DNA from: Bacteroidota bacterium
GTDB taxonomy: Bacteria > Bacteroidota > Bacteroidia > Flavobacteriales > Flavobacteriaceae
DNA: 64,000 nucleotides
Reading direction: 5' to 3'
Assembly: GCA_027592025.1 (NCBI GenBank)
Contig: JAQCIQ010000007.1
Coordinates: forward strand, 1-64,000
Shown here: in pieces, positions 54,488 through 64,000 of the stretch
Numbering within the stretch: position 1 is the first letter of the stretch
Layout of the letters: each line of letters begins with the position of its first letter
Notes under the pieces: model-generated
What the model was told of the DNA's origin: nothing
What the model saw: the letters and a program-made list of their open reading frames with translations, nothing else
Database searches by the model: none
Program-made: the position numbers and the translations under genes

Positions 54488-54990
54488 TTAGTTGCTTTTT
54501 GGGGCAATATAGTATTCAACCCTTCTATTAATAGCGTGTTCTGCTTCAGAACAGTCAACGTCATCGGAGCAATGGTTAAGGAGATTGGACTCCCCAAATC
54601 CAAAGTGTTCGAGTCTTTGTGGGAATATGCCTTTTCTGATCAAATAACTCTTTACGGCATAGGCTCGGAGCTCACTCAGGTTCAAATTGTATTCTTTCGT
54701 TCCTCGAGAGTCCGTATAAGCCCTGATTTCCAAATAAAGGTTTTCGTTTTTGTTTAAAAGCTTGGCCAAAGCATCTAAATATGCTTTGTTCGCCTCGGAC
54801 AATTCAAAGCTATCATATCCGAACAAAACCTTATCTCCTATTGAGGAGGACTGTTCCTCGTAAGATATTATTTCCTCCAAAGTTAGGTTGCTAAATTGAT
54901 GTGCTGGGCGAAGGCTGTTGCTCCGAAAAGGGTTAAAACCGAAAGGGCTAAAATGGGCCTTTGAAGGTTTCGAGGTATAAAATTTGACAT
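54488..54990 (-). pseudogene. OmpA-domain protein gene with an apparent frameshift
   Basis: The C-terminal 130 residues (frame from 54880, stop at 54488) form an OmpA-like peptidoglycan-binding domain: VLFGYDSFELSEANKAYLDALA, IRAYTDSRGTKEYNLNLSELRA, and NRRVEYYIAP. This frame has no good start: the only candidate is a TTG at 54880. A good start lies 110 nt upstream in another frame: the ATG at 54990 opens MSNFIPRNLQ and a Sec signal peptide ending TAFA-Q, then stops after HINLAT at TAA. Joining signal and domain needs one shift near 54880-54900. It is either a recent pseudogene, a sequencing error, or a programmed shift. No slippery heptamer is evident. Confidence 0.65.
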
Positions 54991-55175
54991 TGAGGCGTAT
55001 TTATTTTATGGAACAAATGTCGCCTCATCGGATGGTTGAAGAATTTTTTAATTATAAACGGTGCTCTTTCTGCGCATAACTGTATTTCAAATGCCTATAA
55101 GTGGGAAATTAAATAAATTATGCTAAAAACTTATCAACAAGTTTAAGGTCACCTAAAGGTTTAAGTGAGTCCCAA

Positions 55176-57668
55176 TTAAGAGCCACACATCAAGCAATCA
55201 TCGCCTTCGCCGCTCTTGGCCTGCTCTATGAGGGCTTTCATTTCTTCTGGAGAAATGGGATCAACTTCAACTTTTGATTTAACTTTAACCTGCGCAAAGG
55301 TCTCCGCAGCCTTTTCAGCCTGCTGTTGTTTTTGAGATAAAATTTCTACTTCATCTATTACTTCAGTTTCAATTGTCGCTGGTTCTGGGGCACTTACACT
55401 CTCCTGCTTTAAAGTAAACTTAATCGCATCAACAGCACTTTTGGTTCTCAAATAATACATTCCAGTCTTCAAACCGTTTTGCCAAGCATAAAAATGCATG
55501 GAGGTTAATTTGGCCATGGTAGCGCCCTCCATAAATAAATTGAGGGATTGTGACTGGTCAATAAAGTAGCCACGATCACGAGCCATGTCAATGATGTCTT
55601 TCATACTCATTTCCCAAACCGTCTTGTACAATTCTCGAATGTCGGCTGGAATAGAACTCAAGTGCTGAATGGAGCCATTGGCACGCATGATGTCTTGTTT
55701 GAGTTGCTCATTCCAAATTCCAAGTTCAACCAAATCATTCAACAGATGGGTGTTCACTACAATGAATTCTCCCGAAAGAACACGTCGGGTGTATAAATTG
55801 GAGGTATAAGGTTCGAAGCATTCGTTGTTGCCCAAGATTTGAGAGGTACTCGCGGTTGGCATAGGAGCAACCAACAAGGAGTTCCGCACACCATGCTTGG
55901 CCACCTTTTTACGCAAAGCATCCCAATCCCATTTGCCACTGAGGCTAGACTCGTCAACTCCCCAAAGATTGTGTTGGAAATCACCCTTGCTGATGGGAGA
56001 TCCTTCATAAGATTGATAAGGTCCGTCAACCTTGGCTTCTTCCATAGAGGCAGTTACCGCAGCGTAGTACAGCGTTTCAAAGATGTCTTTGTTGAGATTT
56101 TTGGCTTCGGGACTAGTAAAGGGCATTCTAAGCATAATAAACGCATCGGCAAGTCCTTGCACGCCTAAACCAATTGGGCGGTGTCTCATGTTAGAGTTTT
56201 CGGCTTCTTTTACTGGATAGTAATTGCGGTCAATAACTCTATTGAGATTTTTGGTCACTCTTTTGGTGATCTTAAACAAGGCTTCGTGATCAAAAGCACC
56301 GTCTTTAACAAACATTGGCAGCGCAATTGAAGCCAAGTTGCAAACTGCTACCTCATCTGGTGAAGTGTATTCCAATATCTCCGTACATAAATTGGACGAT
56401 CGAATGGTGCCCAGGTTCTGCTGATTGGATTTGGAATTCGCAGCATCCTTATACAACATATATGGCGTTCCTGTCTCAATCTGAGATTCTAAGATTTTTT
56501 CCCAAAGCTCACGAGCTTTGATGGTTTTACGACCCTTGCCTTCCTTTTCATAACCGAGATAAAGGGCTTCAAACTCTGCACTGTGATGGTCATAGAGTCC
56601 AGGGCACTCATTAGGACACATCAAAGTCCAAGTAGAATCTTCTTGCACACGTTTCATGAACAAGTCTGGAATCCACATGGCATAAAATAAATCACGGGCT
56701 CTCATTTCTTCCTTGCCGTGGTTCTTTTTCAATTCTAAAAAATCGAAAATGTCGGCATGCCAAGGCTCCAAATAAATCGCAAAACTGCCTTTGCGTTTTC
56801 CTCCACCTTGATCGACGTAACGTGCTGTGTCATTGAACACTTGAAGCATAGGAACTAAACCATTACTTGTTCCATTGGTGCCAGCGATGTAGCTGCCCAT
56901 AGCACGCACATTGTGCACAGACAAACCGATACCTCCAGCTGATTGGGATATTCTAGCGGTTTGCTTAAGGGTGTCATATATTCCGTCGATAGAATCGTCC
57001 TTCATGCTCAATAAAAAGCAAGAAGACATTTGAGGCTTAGGCGTTCCTGCATTAAACAGCGTTGGTGTGGCATGAGTAAAGTATTTCTTAGACATCAACT
57101 CATAGGTTTCGAAAGCCGATTCAAGATCATTCAAATGTATTCCTATGGCTACCCGCATGAGCATGTGTTGAGGACGCTCCGCAATTTGTCCGTTGAGTTT
57201 GAGCAAGTAAGAACGCTCAAGTGTTTTAAACCCAAAGTAGTCATAACCGAAATCGCGGTTATAGATAATGGTAGAATCAATTCGCTCCTTGTTGTCCATG
57301 ATAACTTGATAGACGTCGTCGGCCAACAAGGGTGCGGGTTTTCCTGTTCTTGGGTTGATGTAGGTGTAGAGGTCACTCATGACCTCACTAAATACTTTTT
57401 TAGTGTTTTTATGCAGATTGGACACAGAGATACGCGCAGCCAGCTTGGCGTAATCGGGATGGGCGGTAGTCAAAGAGGCAGCGGTTTCAGCAGCCAGATT
57501 GTCTAGTGTACTAGTCGTTACACCATCAAACAAGCCTTCGATGACTTTCATGGCAACCTTAACAGGATCAACAATTTCGTTGAGGCCGTAGCACAATTTT
57601 TTCACTCTAGCGGTGATCTTGTCAAAGATCACTGGCTCTTTATGGCCATCTCTTTTGATTACAAACAT
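55176..57668 (-). CDS. nrdA: Ribonucleoside-diphosphate reductase, alpha subunit (class I)
   Basis: An 830-residue catalytic subunit. An ATP-cone domain sits at residues 1-~90 ([22 protein letters not shown]). The barrel follows with SSCFLLSM, the NLCTEI and CNLASIALP segments of the active site, and [10 protein letters not shown]-like loop sequence. The C-terminal tail carries the redox pair in GDDCLMCGS after a ~70-residue acidic/Gln-rich linker. It makes dNDPs from NDPs with NrdB. It is downstream of nrdB on the same strand with a 148-nt spacer, the reverse of the enteric order. Confidence 0.96.
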   Translation of the reverse strand: MFVIKRDGHKEPVIFDKITARVKKLCYGLNEIVDPVKVAMKVIEGLFDGVTTSTLDNLAAETAASLTTAHPDYAKLAARISVSNLHKNTKKVFSEVMSDLYTYINPRTGKPAPLLADDVYQVIMDNKERIDSTIIYNRDFGYDYFGFKTLERSYLLKLNGQIAERPQHMLMRVAIGIHLNDLESAFETYELMSKKYFTHATPTLFNAGTPKPQMSSCFLLSMKDDSIDGIYDTLKQTARISQSAGGIGLSVHNVRAMGSYIAGTNGTSNGLVPMLQVFNDTARYVDQGGGKRKGSFAIYLEPWHADIFDFLELKKNHGKEEMRARDLFYAMWIPDLFMKRVQEDSTWTLMCPNECPGLYDHHSAEFEALYLGYEKEGKGRKTIKARELWEKILESQIETGTPYMLYKDAANSKSNQQNLGTIRSSNLCTEILEYTSPDEVAVCNLASIALPMFVKDGAFDHEALFKITKRVTKNLNRVIDRNYYPVKEAENSNMRHRPIGLGVQGLADAFIMLRMPFTSPEAKNLNKDIFETLYYAAVTASMEEAKVDGPYQSYEGSPISKGDFQHNLWGVDESSLSGKWDWDALRKKVAKHGVRNSLLVAPMPTASTSQILGNNECFEPYTSNLYTRRVLSGEFIVVNTHLLNDLVELGIWNEQLKQDIMRANGSIQHLSSIPADIRELYKTVWEMSMKDIIDMARDRGYFIDQSQSLNLFMEGATMAKLTSMHFYAWQNGLKTGMYYLRTKSAVDAIKFTLKQESVSAPEPATIETEVIDEVEILSQKQQQAEKAAETFAQVKVKSKVEVDPISPEEMKALIEQAKSGEGDDCLMCGS

Positions 57669-57816
57669 AATTATTTCACATTTTAAGCCGACAATTTGCT
57701 AGACAAATGGCCTGATTTTACTATTGGGCCCTCACGGGCGATCTATTTGTTGGTCTTTGAATAACTGCCGCTTGGTGGGGCCTAAGACGAGTGGTTCAAA
57801 GTGGTTAGGTGGCCGA

Positions 57817-58797
57817 TTAAAAATCAGCGTTAAAATTAAACTTGTCGGCCTCTTCCTCCTTACTGTAAACTCCAGCCTTTTGATATTCTGCTACCCGCTT
57901 CTCAAAGAAGTTGGTTTTACCTTGTAACGAAATCATATCCATAAAATCAAATGGATTGCTGACTTTGTAAATGGGCGCACATTCGAGTTCTCGCAACAAT
58001 CGATCCGTCACAAACTCTAAATACTGCGTCATCAAGGTCGCATTCATTCCAATTAAACTCACTGGAAGCGATTCGGTAATGAATTCTCGTTCGATATTGA
58101 GGGCATCCACGATGATTTCAGTGATGCGCTCCTTTGGCACTTTATTGACCAAATGCTTGTTGTGCAAATGAACCGCAAAGTCACAATGAACGCCTTCGTC
58201 ACGTGAAATCAATTCGTTAGAAAAGGTAAGTCCAGGCATAAGACCGCGCTTTTTCAGCCAGAAAATTGAACAAAAAGCTCCCGAAAAGAAAATGCCTTCG
58301 ACTGCGGCAAAAGCAATTAAACGCTCTGCAAAACTTGGCGATTCAATCCATTTTAAGGCCCACTGGGCTTTCTTTTGAATGGCTGGAAAAACATCTATGG
58401 CTTGAAACAACTGATTCTTTTCGGCTTCATCTTTAACATAAGTGTCGATCAGAAGGGAATAAGTCTCGCTGTGAATGTTTTCCATCATGATCTGAAAGCC
58501 GTAAAAAAACTTGGCTTCAGAATATTGTACCTCGTTGACAAAATTTTCTGCCAAATTCTCATTCACAATACCATCACTGGCAGCAAAAAATGCCAAAATA
58601 TGTTTGATGAAATAACGCTCATCATCATTGAGCTTGGTGCTCCAATCGGATAAATCTTGATGCAAATCAATTTCTTCAGCAGTCCAAAAACTAGCCTCAG
58701 ATTTCTTGTACCAATCCCAAATGTCATGATGTTGAATTGGAAAAATTACAAACCTGTTCTTGTTTTCTTGTAAAATGGGCTCGACGGCTAATGACAT
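57817..58797 (-). CDS. nrdB: Ribonucleoside-diphosphate reductase, beta subunit (class I)
   Basis: A 326-residue ferritin-fold subunit that houses the di-iron centre and radical. The iron ligands and radical tyrosine lie in helices with [50 protein letters not shown] and [13 protein letters not shown]. The C-terminal tail ends DKFNFNADF, the segment that docks onto NrdA. Length fits class Ia. The 148 nt between its stop and nrdA hold no other gene. Confidence 0.95.
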   Translation of the reverse strand: MSLAVEPILQENKNRFVIFPIQHHDIWDWYKKSEASFWTAEEIDLHQDLSDWSTKLNDDERYFIKHILAFFAASDGIVNENLAENFVNEVQYSEAKFFYGFQIMMENIHSETYSLLIDTYVKDEAEKNQLFQAIDVFPAIQKKAQWALKWIESPSFAERLIAFAAVEGIFFSGAFCSIFWLKKRGLMPGLTFSNELISRDEGVHCDFAVHLHNKHLVNKVPKERITEIIVDALNIEREFITESLPVSLIGMNATLMTQYLEFVTDRLLRELECAPIYKVSNPFDFMDMISLQGKTNFFEKRVAEYQKAGVYSKEEEADKFNFNADF

Positions 58798-58864
58798 GAT
58801 AAAAGTTTATTTTTCTTACTATTTTTTTGACTTAACAAAGATTGAAAATGTCCCTTAAAATTGA

Positions 58865-58933
58865 AAGGCTTACTTATAAACATTGACTTGAAGTTTTTAA
58901 CAAGGTGTAATATAAGCCTTACAAAATATTTTG
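58865..58933 (-). promoter_or_regulatory. AT-rich palindromic region upstream of nrdB
   Basis: The 252 nt between nrdB and the DUF3109 gene hold no ORF of note. They contain AAGGCTTA (58865-58872) and TAAGCCTT (58913-58920) as an inverted pair, and a perfect 12-bp palindrome CAAAATATTTTG at 58922-58933. These could be NrdR-like or other operator sites, but the match to the enteric NrdR box is poor. Confidence 0.3.
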
Positions 58934-59049
58934 AATATTTTTTAATTTAATTTATTAAATATCAGTTAATTAACTAGGACAAATCTGACTTCTTCGAGAG
59001 CTTGGAGTCCAAAAACGGAAAAGCAAGTTTTAAAATCGGTAGGCTATTT

Positions 59050-59622
59050 TTAGATTGAAGTCAACCCACGATCGTGCTCTTCCAAAGCAAGATACCAAGA
59101 CAGTCCAAATTTTCGCACCAAAGCCTCCTTCACAAACTGATAAACAGGAGTTTTTTGCATTTTTCCCAAATCACAGGCCGCGCTGCAAATGGGCCAATGG
59201 TGGTAATTCAAAGCCGTGAGTTCATCCAGCTCCAAAGCGCGAACTGGATACAAGTGACAAGACAACGGTTTTATCCAATCTATGATTCCCTCGCGATAAG
59301 CGCTCTCGATACCACAAAGTGCCGTCTGTTTGTCATCGAAAATTACATAGGCGCATTCATTGCCATTGACAAGAGGGGTTTCAAGCTCCCCTTGGTCGTT
59401 AGAAATACTTGTTCCTTGAGTCGCAATCGCCTCTCGACCTTCAGGTCTTAAATAGGGCTCAATACTAGTATAGATGCTGTCGAGGATAACTGTCTCCACC
59501 TGAGATAGCGGGGCTCCAGCTTCTCCTGCCACGCAGCACTTGCCATGACATGCATTGAGGTCGCAGGCAAATTGCCGCTCCAGCAGGTCTTCGGATATTA
59601 AAGCATTGCCAATTCTTATCAC
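59050..59622 (-). CDS. DUF3109 family cysteine-cluster protein
   Basis: A 190-residue cytoplasmic protein. Conserved cysteines are in FACDLNACHGKCCV near residue 20-30, NECAYV and ALCGIESAY in the middle, LSCHLYPVR, and PICSAACDLG near the end. The pattern, the length and the opening (GNALISEDLLERQFACDL) fit DUF3109, a Bacteroidota family thought to bind a metal through its cysteines; the function is not known. The start is GTG at 59622, agreeing with the family N terminus. A -7 box sits only 4 nt upstream. Confidence 0.8.
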   Translation of the reverse strand: MIRIGNALISEDLLERQFACDLNACHGKCCVAGEAGAPLSQVETVILDSIYTSIEPYLRPEGREAIATQGTSISNDQGELETPLVNGNECAYVIFDDKQTALCGIESAYREGIIDWIKPLSCHLYPVRALELDELTALNYHHWPICSAACDLGKMQKTPVYQFVKEALVRKFGLSWYLALEEHDRGLTSI

Positions 59623-59626
59623 CTGA

Positions 59627-59634
59627 CAAATATA
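59627..59634 (-). promoter_or_regulatory. -7-like box immediately upstream of the DUF3109 gene
   Basis: The minus strand reads TATATTTG, an exact TAnnTTTG match, ending 4 nt before the GTG at 59622. A transcript from it would begin at about the start codon, that is, would be leaderless. There is no -33 TTG at the usual distance, so a chance match is possible. Confidence 0.3.
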
Positions 59635-59736
59635 GGTGCAGATTTGAAATAAAATGGCTAGTCAGCGGACTTTGCTCACATTTGTGGCTTGTGATTTGAC
59701 CTGAGGAATATATCTTTACAGCTCAAAAGAATCGCA

Positions 59737-60321
59737 ATGGATATAGACTTAAAGGAAATTTTTACCGCATTTATGATTTTGTTTGCGGTGATTGACATCG
59801 TCGGGAACATTCCAATCATCATTGACTTGAGACAAAAAGTTGGGCATATTCACAGTGAAAAAGCAACTCTCATCGCTGCTGTCATAATGATTGCCTTTTT
59901 ATTCTTAGGCGACAGCATTCTAAAACTTATCGGAATTGACGTGCATTCTTTTGCAGTTGCTGGCGCTTTCATCCTTTTCTTTATCGCCTTAGAAATGATC
60001 TTGGGCATTACTCTCTACAGAGATAGTGGCTCCAACATAAAAACTGCCAGTGTTTTCCCTTTAGCATTCCCGCTGATTGCAGGGCCAGGAAGCATGACCA
60101 CGCTGATTTCTTTGAGGGCAGAATTTGAGATTCAGAACATCATTGTCGCCATCATCGTCAACGTTTTGGTAATTTATGTGGTGCTAAAAACGTCTAAAAC
60201 CATTGAAAGAGCCATTGGAGACAATGGCATCAACATCATTAGAAAAGTATTTGGCGTGGTTCTGCTAGCCATAGCAGTGAAATTGTTCACAGGAAACATT
60301 GGAATGTTATTAAAAGGATGA
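59737..60321 (+). CDS. MarC-family integral membrane protein
   Basis: A 194-residue protein with six hydrophobic segments. It matches the MarC/UPF0056 pattern: FMILFAVIDIVGNIPIII at the start (the D-x-x-G-N-x-P motif), FAVAGAFILFFIALEMILG, FPLAFPLIAGPGSMTTLI, and the C-terminal RKVFGVVLLAIAVKLFTGNIG. The role of the family is unclear; early claims of multiple antibiotic resistance were not sustained. Its stop overlaps the start of the next gene by ATGA. Confidence 0.9.
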   Translation: MDIDLKEIFTAFMILFAVIDIVGNIPIIIDLRQKVGHIHSEKATLIAAVIMIAFLFLGDSILKLIGIDVHSFAVAGAFILFFIALEMILGITLYRDSGSNIKTASVFPLAFPLIAGPGSMTTLISLRAEFEIQNIIVAIIVNVLVIYVVLKTSKTIERAIGDNGINIIRKVFGVVLLAIAVKLFTGNIGMLLKG

Positions 60322-60518
60322 TCAGACTAACATACATACTCAGCGCATTGGCCCTTGGCCTCATCATTTTCAACGCTTTAAAGATCAATTGGGCTGCTCC
60401 CCTTGAAGGAGAGTCAATGGTGGCCGTCATTTCCGTTTTGGCCAGTGCCTGTGGCATAATGCTATTGGGCATTCTTAGGCTTTCAATTCGGGTCAAAAAG
60501 GCCAGCGAAAAAAGCTAA
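60318..60518 (+). CDS. Small two-helix membrane protein
   Basis: A 66-residue protein with two hydrophobic segments (LTYILSALALGLIIFNAL and MVAVISVLASACGIMLLGIL) and a basic tail (RVKKASEKS). No family is recognised. It is translationally coupled to marC (ATGA overlap) and converges with the dCMP deaminase gene, overlapping by 4 nt. Confidence 0.6.
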   Translation: MIRLTYILSALALGLIIFNALKINWAAPLEGESMVAVISVLASACGIMLLGILRLSIRVKKASEKS

Positions 60519-60940
60519 TCTGAGAGAGGAAGGTGTGTTATTTCGACGCCGGCTCTCTTTAAAAATTCAACTCCAGAAGTATCTCTATAGGCCTCACTAA
60601 ATACAACTCTGACAATGCCACTTTGGTGAATCAGTTTACTGCATTGTTGACATGGAGACAGGGTGATGTACAAGGTCGCTCCTTTACTCGATTGGGTAGA
60701 GGCAGCCACCTTAGAAAGGGCATTCGCTTCAGCGTGAAGTACATACCATTTGGTATATCCCTCTTCATCTTCACAAAAGTTCTCGAATCCAGACGGTGTT
60801 CCGTTGTAGCCGTCAGAAATAATCATGCGATCCTTTACGACTATGGCTCCAACTTGTTTGCGTTTGCAATAGGAGAGTTTGCCCCATTCGAAAGCCATTC
60901 TTAAGTAGGCACGATCGTATTTTTCTTGTTTTTTACTCAC
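60515..60940 (-). CDS. Deoxycytidylate (dCMP) deaminase
   Basis: A cytidine-deaminase-fold enzyme of about 141 residues that turns dCMP into dUMP for thymidylate synthesis. The zinc site is complete: H-A-E in YVLHAEANALSKV and C-x-x-C in LSPCQQCSKLIHQSG. RAYLRMAFEWGKLSYCKRKQVGAIVV and ISDGYNGTPSGFENFCE are family segments. The start is GTG at 60940 (MSKKQEKYDRAY); it overlaps the HupE-like stop as GTGA. The longer frame from 61009 would run into that gene. It ends at the convergent small membrane gene. Confidence 0.92.
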   Translation of the reverse strand: MSKKQEKYDRAYLRMAFEWGKLSYCKRKQVGAIVVKDRMIISDGYNGTPSGFENFCEDEEGYTKWYVLHAEANALSKVAASTQSSKGATLYITLSPCQQCSKLIHQSGIVRVVFSEAYRDTSGVEFLKRAGVEITHLPLSD

Positions 60941-61524
60941 AAAGGATAATTTTTGACCAACATAGGTATGACCAAACCAATGACCAAGGCGCTCATAAAG
61001 AGAACCCAATCACGTCGAGAAAATCTGAGGATGAATTGGATAAACATTCCCAATAATAAAGTTATCAGACATAACGCTAAAAGACCTACGAACAGACCAA
61101 AATTGTAAGACAACAGTCCAACGACGACCGAACTGTTGGAGTCCAGTTGACTTGAGAAAGTTTCTGTGGAGATAAAGCCATGTAATCCTCCTAAAATCAG
61201 TGATATAACAAACAGTACTCCAAAAAAATCCGTGCGTTTACCTTTACGTTCTTTAAACACATTGTACAGTCCTATAATCAAAACAATTAACGGATTGATG
61301 AAGGCCAAAGACAGCGAGCTAACCTCCATAATGGAATAGTACGACAGCAACAGGGCGATCAAGTGGGATAAAGTCAAAGCAGCTATCCATCCTAACAAAT
61401 ATTTCCAATGATCAAAGGCAAAAGGAACGGTTAGGACTACAACAAATAAAAGGTGATCCCAAGCCGACCATTTGAAGATGTGAAACAATCCCGATTGAAA
61501 AAAAGAAAACATTTGATCTAACAT
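60937..61524 (-). CDS. HupE/UreJ-family membrane protein
   Basis: A 195-residue protein with about six TM segments. The first TM region carries SAWDHLLFVVVLTVPF, matching the G-x-D-H-xx-F motif of HupE/UreJ, and WIAALTLSHLIALLLSYYSI gives the second conserved histidine. Family members are linked to nickel entry in hydrogenase or urease operons, but neither enzyme is encoded here. Many flavobacteria have such stand-alone versions of unknown cargo. Translation is coupled to dCMP deaminase (GTGA). Confidence 0.8.
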   Translation of the reverse strand: MLDQMFSFFQSGLFHIFKWSAWDHLLFVVVLTVPFAFDHWKYLLGWIAALTLSHLIALLLSYYSIMEVSSLSLAFINPLIVLIIGLYNVFKERKGKRTDFFGVLFVISLILGGLHGFISTETFSSQLDSNSSVVVGLLSYNFGLFVGLLALCLITLLLGMFIQFILRFSRRDWVLFMSALVIGLVIPMLVKNYPL

Positions 61525-61586
61525 AAACAGAATAACTGAGCCCGTAAAGAGCTGAGGTAAAGATAAGTGCTTTTTGGGAATTTATC

Positions 61587-63614
61587 CTAAAGCGTGTTCC
61601 AGGTCTTTAATCCGCATCTCAAAAAGTCCGCAAATTGGGTGGCGTCCGGCGTGTAGCCAATGGGTTGGGTCAAGACCTTTTTCCCATCGGGACTGAGCAG
61701 CACATAGTAGGGCTGCGAATTGGTTTGGAAATAATGCGTTTGAAAATTCGCCCATTTATGACCGTAGTTTTGCAGCAATCGGGTACCTCCGCCAACGCGA
61801 TTGAATTCCAGCTGCTGGTCCTCTGGCAAAGGTTTCTTGTCATCTACGTACAAAGAAATCAATACGTAGTCGCTCCGCAAAAAATGATCAATGGTTGAAT
61901 TCGGCCAAACGTATTCTTCCATTTTACGGCAATTAACACAGGCATAACCCGTGAAATCGAGGAGTACTGGTTTGTTTACACTCTGGGCATAGGCCAGTCC
62001 CTGTTTTAGATCTTTAAAACAGTCGAGGTTGTTTGGACAATCGTTAGGATGAAAAACGCTGTACCCAGAAGGAGGTGTTAGCCCGCTCAACAATTTCAGT
62101 GGAACGTAACCCTCTGTTTCTGGGTTCACCCGAAGTCCTGATATCAAATAAACCACAAAAGCGAATGCTAGAAAAATCCCTGAAATTCGGGTAAAATTGA
62201 ATTTTGGTTTGCCCCCATCGTGAGGGAATTTAATCACTCCCAAGAGGTATAAGGCAAGTCCTGTGAAAATGAGTATCCAAAGCACTAAGAACAATTCGAT
62301 TTTCAAAACTCCCCAATGCTGAACCAAGTCGGCGTTGGATAAAAACTTGAGTGCCAAAGCCAATTCTAAAAATCCGAGAATCACTTTCGTAGTATTGAGC
62401 CAGCCGCCCGATTTGGGCAAAGCTTTGAGCATATTAGGAAATAAGGCAAATAGTGCAAAAGGCAATCCTAGAGCCAATCCAAATCCTCCCATACCCACCG
62501 TGAGCTGCCAAGCACCGCCATCGGACGACAAGGAGCCTGCGAGCAAAGAGCCTAAAATAGGTCCTGTACAAGAAAAAGACACCAAGGCCAGGGTCAAAGC
62601 CATAAAGAAAATACCAAATACCCCTCCAATACTCTCTCCACGAGTGGTTTTGGACATCCAACTGTTGGGTAGAGTTAATTCATAATATCCAAAAAACGAA
62701 AACGCAAAGGCTATAAAAATGACAAAGAAAATGACGTTAAGAACCACATTGGTGGAGATGTCGTTCAAAATATCCGGATTTACGGAGTCTAATAAGTGAA
62801 ACGGGATGCTGAACACCAAATAGACCAAAACGATAAAAAAGCCATATAGAGCTGCCTTAGCCATGCCAGAACTTCGATGATCGCTCTTTTTGGTAAAATA
62901 ACTCACCGTGAGCGGTATCATTGGAAACACACAAGGCGTTAAAAGAGACAACAAACCCCCCAAAAATCCTAAAACAAAAATGCGCCAAATGGAAGAGGTG
63001 TCTTCTGAACTTAAAGAACTCCCGCCGCCATAAAGTTGCTCGCAACCGCTATCCAATAGCTGTAAATCGGACGGTTGAATGCCATAAAGTGCTTCATTCA
63101 ATGCGGTATCGTTGACGGAGGCAGTTGGGGTATCGGCAATTAGTTCTGAACCTTCATTCGACAAATTGATCTCAAAATTCCAGTCATCAGGAATACACTG
63201 GGTGTCATTGCAAGTCATGAAAGCAACAGAACCAGTTATGGTCAACGGTAAGTTGTTTACCTTGATGCGCTGTACAAATTTGGCATAGTCGTGAAACTTT
63301 TTCACCATGACATTGTTAAACAGCGGTTCGGGTTTTGAAATCAATCTGTCAACCTCCTCGGTTGGTCCCCCTAGCAATTCAATGGCAGCATTCTCGTCAA
63401 ATTGAAAAACTGTTGGAAGTGGCCCTTCTTCGGTTTCTTCGATGGAATAGAGCGCCCATCCGTTTTCTATGCTTGCATTAAAGACGACATCGTAGGTTTG
63501 ATCATCTACTTTTATTGTTTTGACTTGCCATTTTACGGGCTTCAATATTTGGGCATTTAACACACTCCCGAAAAGTAGAACTGCAGCTGAGAAAATGAAC
63601 AGATTTGAACGCAT
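61587..63614 (-). CDS. DsbD-family thiol-disulfide transporter
   Basis: A membrane protein of about 675 residues in three parts. A signal peptide ends VLNA-Q. Residues ~20-165 form an N-terminal periplasmic domain with a cysteine pair in [13 protein letters not shown]. An eight-TM DsbD/CcdA domain follows, with [16 protein letters not shown] and [12 protein letters not shown] supplying the membrane cysteines. The C-terminal thioredoxin-like domain has [16 protein letters not shown] with a C-V-N-C active site. It moves electrons from cytoplasmic thioredoxin to the periplasm. The start is the ATG at 63614, which gives a clean signal peptide. Confidence 0.92.
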   Translation of the reverse strand: MRSNLFIFSAAVLLFGSVLNAQILKPVKWQVKTIKVDDQTYDVVFNASIENGWALYSIEETEEGPLPTVFQFDENAAIELLGGPTEEVDRLISKPEPLFNNVMVKKFHDYAKFVQRIKVNNLPLTITGSVAFMTCNDTQCIPDDWNFEINLSNEGSELIADTPTASVNDTALNEALYGIQPSDLQLLDSGCEQLYGGGSSLSSEDTSSIWRIFVLGFLGGLLSLLTPCVFPMIPLTVSYFTKKSDHRSSGMAKAALYGFFIVLVYLVFSIPFHLLDSVNPDILNDISTNVVLNVIFFVIFIAFAFSFFGYYELTLPNSWMSKTTRGESIGGVFGIFFMALTLALVSFSCTGPILGSLLAGSLSSDGGAWQLTVGMGGFGLALGLPFALFALFPNMLKALPKSGGWLNTTKVILGFLELALALKFLSNADLVQHWGVLKIELFLVLWILIFTGLALYLLGVIKFPHDGGKPKFNFTRISGIFLAFAFVVYLISGLRVNPETEGYVPLKLLSGLTPPSGYSVFHPNDCPNNLDCFKDLKQGLAYAQSVNKPVLLDFTGYACVNCRKMEEYVWPNSTIDHFLRSDYVLISLYVDDKKPLPEDQQLEFNRVGGGTRLLQNYGHKWANFQTHYFQTNSQPYYVLLSPDGKKVLTQPIGYTPDATQFADFLRCGLKTWNTL

Positions 63615-63709
63615 ATCTGAATTGATTTTTAATAACTCGGAAAACAAAAGTAAGTAAACTTAAGTCCTGAAACCAATAAAAATTAATAGAATAGGGAGCC
63701 AAAATAAAA

Positions 63710-64000
63710 TTAGCTGATTTTACTAATCACCCATTTCATTTCAGCAGCTATTTGATCGGAACGCCTCAGGTATTCCTCCGACTCTTGTGGGGTGTCGTCA
63801 TACAATTTAGGATCGACGTAGGTGATGGGGATTCTGAGCTCGCATCCGGGTACAAAAGGACAATTGGCCTCGGCGTGATCACAGGTCATAATTGCCGCAA
63901 ATTTATCCTTTGGATTGACCTCATCGTCAAATAATTTAGAAAACAATGTGATGTCAAAACTGTCTTGATGAACACGGAACTTGGGATTGATATTAAAGTT
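63710..64000 (-). CDS. Low-molecular-weight phosphatase / arsenate reductase family protein, C-terminal end (partial)
   Basis: The frame is open to the window edge, so the N-terminal part with the active-site Cys-loop lies outside. The visible ~96 residues include NPKFRV, the FSKLFDDEVNPKDKFAAIMTCDHAEANCPFVPG segment and a Y-D-D-T-P-Q-E tail. They resemble the C-terminal half of the Bacteroidota protein-tyrosine-phosphatase/ArsC-like family, where the cysteines and the Asp-rich D-D-T-P loop are conserved. Phosphatase or arsenate reductase cannot be told apart from this half. Confidence 0.7.
   Translation of the reverse strand, partial: NFNINPKFRVHQDSFDITLFSKLFDDEVNPKDKFAAIMTCDHAEANCPFVPGCELRIPITYVDPKLYDDTPQESEEYLRRSDQIAAEMKWVISKIS

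Noticed and set aside
57030-57506. 158-codon plus-strand ORF
   Set aside because: It lies wholly inside nrdA on the other strand; nrdA has clear family motifs and the ORF product has no recognisable features.
60941-61009. Longer N terminus of dCMP deaminase
   Set aside because: It overlaps the HupE-like coding region by 69 nt; the GTG at 60940 gives the normal family start and a GTGA coupling.

Overview
The window is a gene-dense chromosomal segment of a Bacteroidota bacterium, most likely of the class Flavobacteriia (order-level placement is inference). The evidence is as follows. Two secreted peptidases carry type IX secretion (T9SS) C-terminal sorting domains. A large TonB-dependent receptor has an N-terminal carboxypeptidase-regulatory-like domain. 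The gene order TatD, asparaginase, ExbB, ExbD, ExbD, outer-membrane barrel is familiar from flavobacteria. Bacteroidota-type -7 promoter boxes (TAnnTTTG) stand in front of many genes. I see no phage, insertion sequence, CRISPR array, rRNA or plasmid function, and no gene-free stretch longer than about 250 bases. Both ends of the window cut through genes.

Layout. 1-2052: the end of a DUF2723 membrane protein, a thioredoxin-like protein without its cysteines, and a membrane-anchored metallophosphoesterase. 2164-7364: a compact N-glycan salvage operon (GH92 alpha-mannosidase lipoprotein, FHS sugar permease, glycosylasparaginase lipoprotein), followed after 8 nt by polA. 10203-12827: a DUF5916 outer-membrane protein. 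13039-17054: a translation block, rplM-rpsI-rpsB-tsf then pyrH-frr, with a good promoter, structured spacers and one clear terminator. 17116-23100: an MMPL/RND exporter, asnS, rpoN (sigma-54) and a PAP2-like membrane protein. 23097-26219: an ExbB/ExbD energy-transduction operon ending in an outer-membrane barrel gene. Then come tRNA-Ser(GGA), type I asparaginase, TatD, sucB, sucA and a polyprenyl synthase. 33470-40164: a TetR-controlled tripartite RND efflux operon with a visible candidate operator. 40213-49396: aspS, a small membrane protein, tadA, two tandem M36 (fungalysin) metallopeptidases and dgt. 49615-53753: a beta-helix lipoprotein plus a TonB-dependent receptor of unknown substrate. 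53750-54990: a small ORF, a GIY-YIG protein and a frameshifted OmpA-domain gene. 55176-58797: class I ribonucleotide reductase (nrdB-nrdA). 59050-64000: DUF3109, MarC, a small membrane protein, dCMP deaminase, HupE-like, DsbD-like thiol-disulfide transporter and the end of a low-molecular-weight phosphatase/arsenate reductase family gene.

How the parts work together. Much of the window is housekeeping: translation, tRNA charging, dNTP supply (nrdAB, dgt, dCMP deaminase, pyrH) and the TCA cycle (sucAB). Around this are envelope functions typical of a polymer-degrading Bacteroidota: N-glycan trimming at the cell surface, two secreted peptidases, TonB-linked uptake energised by ExbBD-type motors, and drug efflux. 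The observations most worth following up are the TetR operator, the inverted repeats over the -7 boxes of both peptidase genes and of sucA, the frameshifted OmpA gene, the cysteine-less thioredoxin, and the lipoprotein/TonB-receptor pair separated by a terminator-like hairpin. I did not find a clearly new defence or mobile system.
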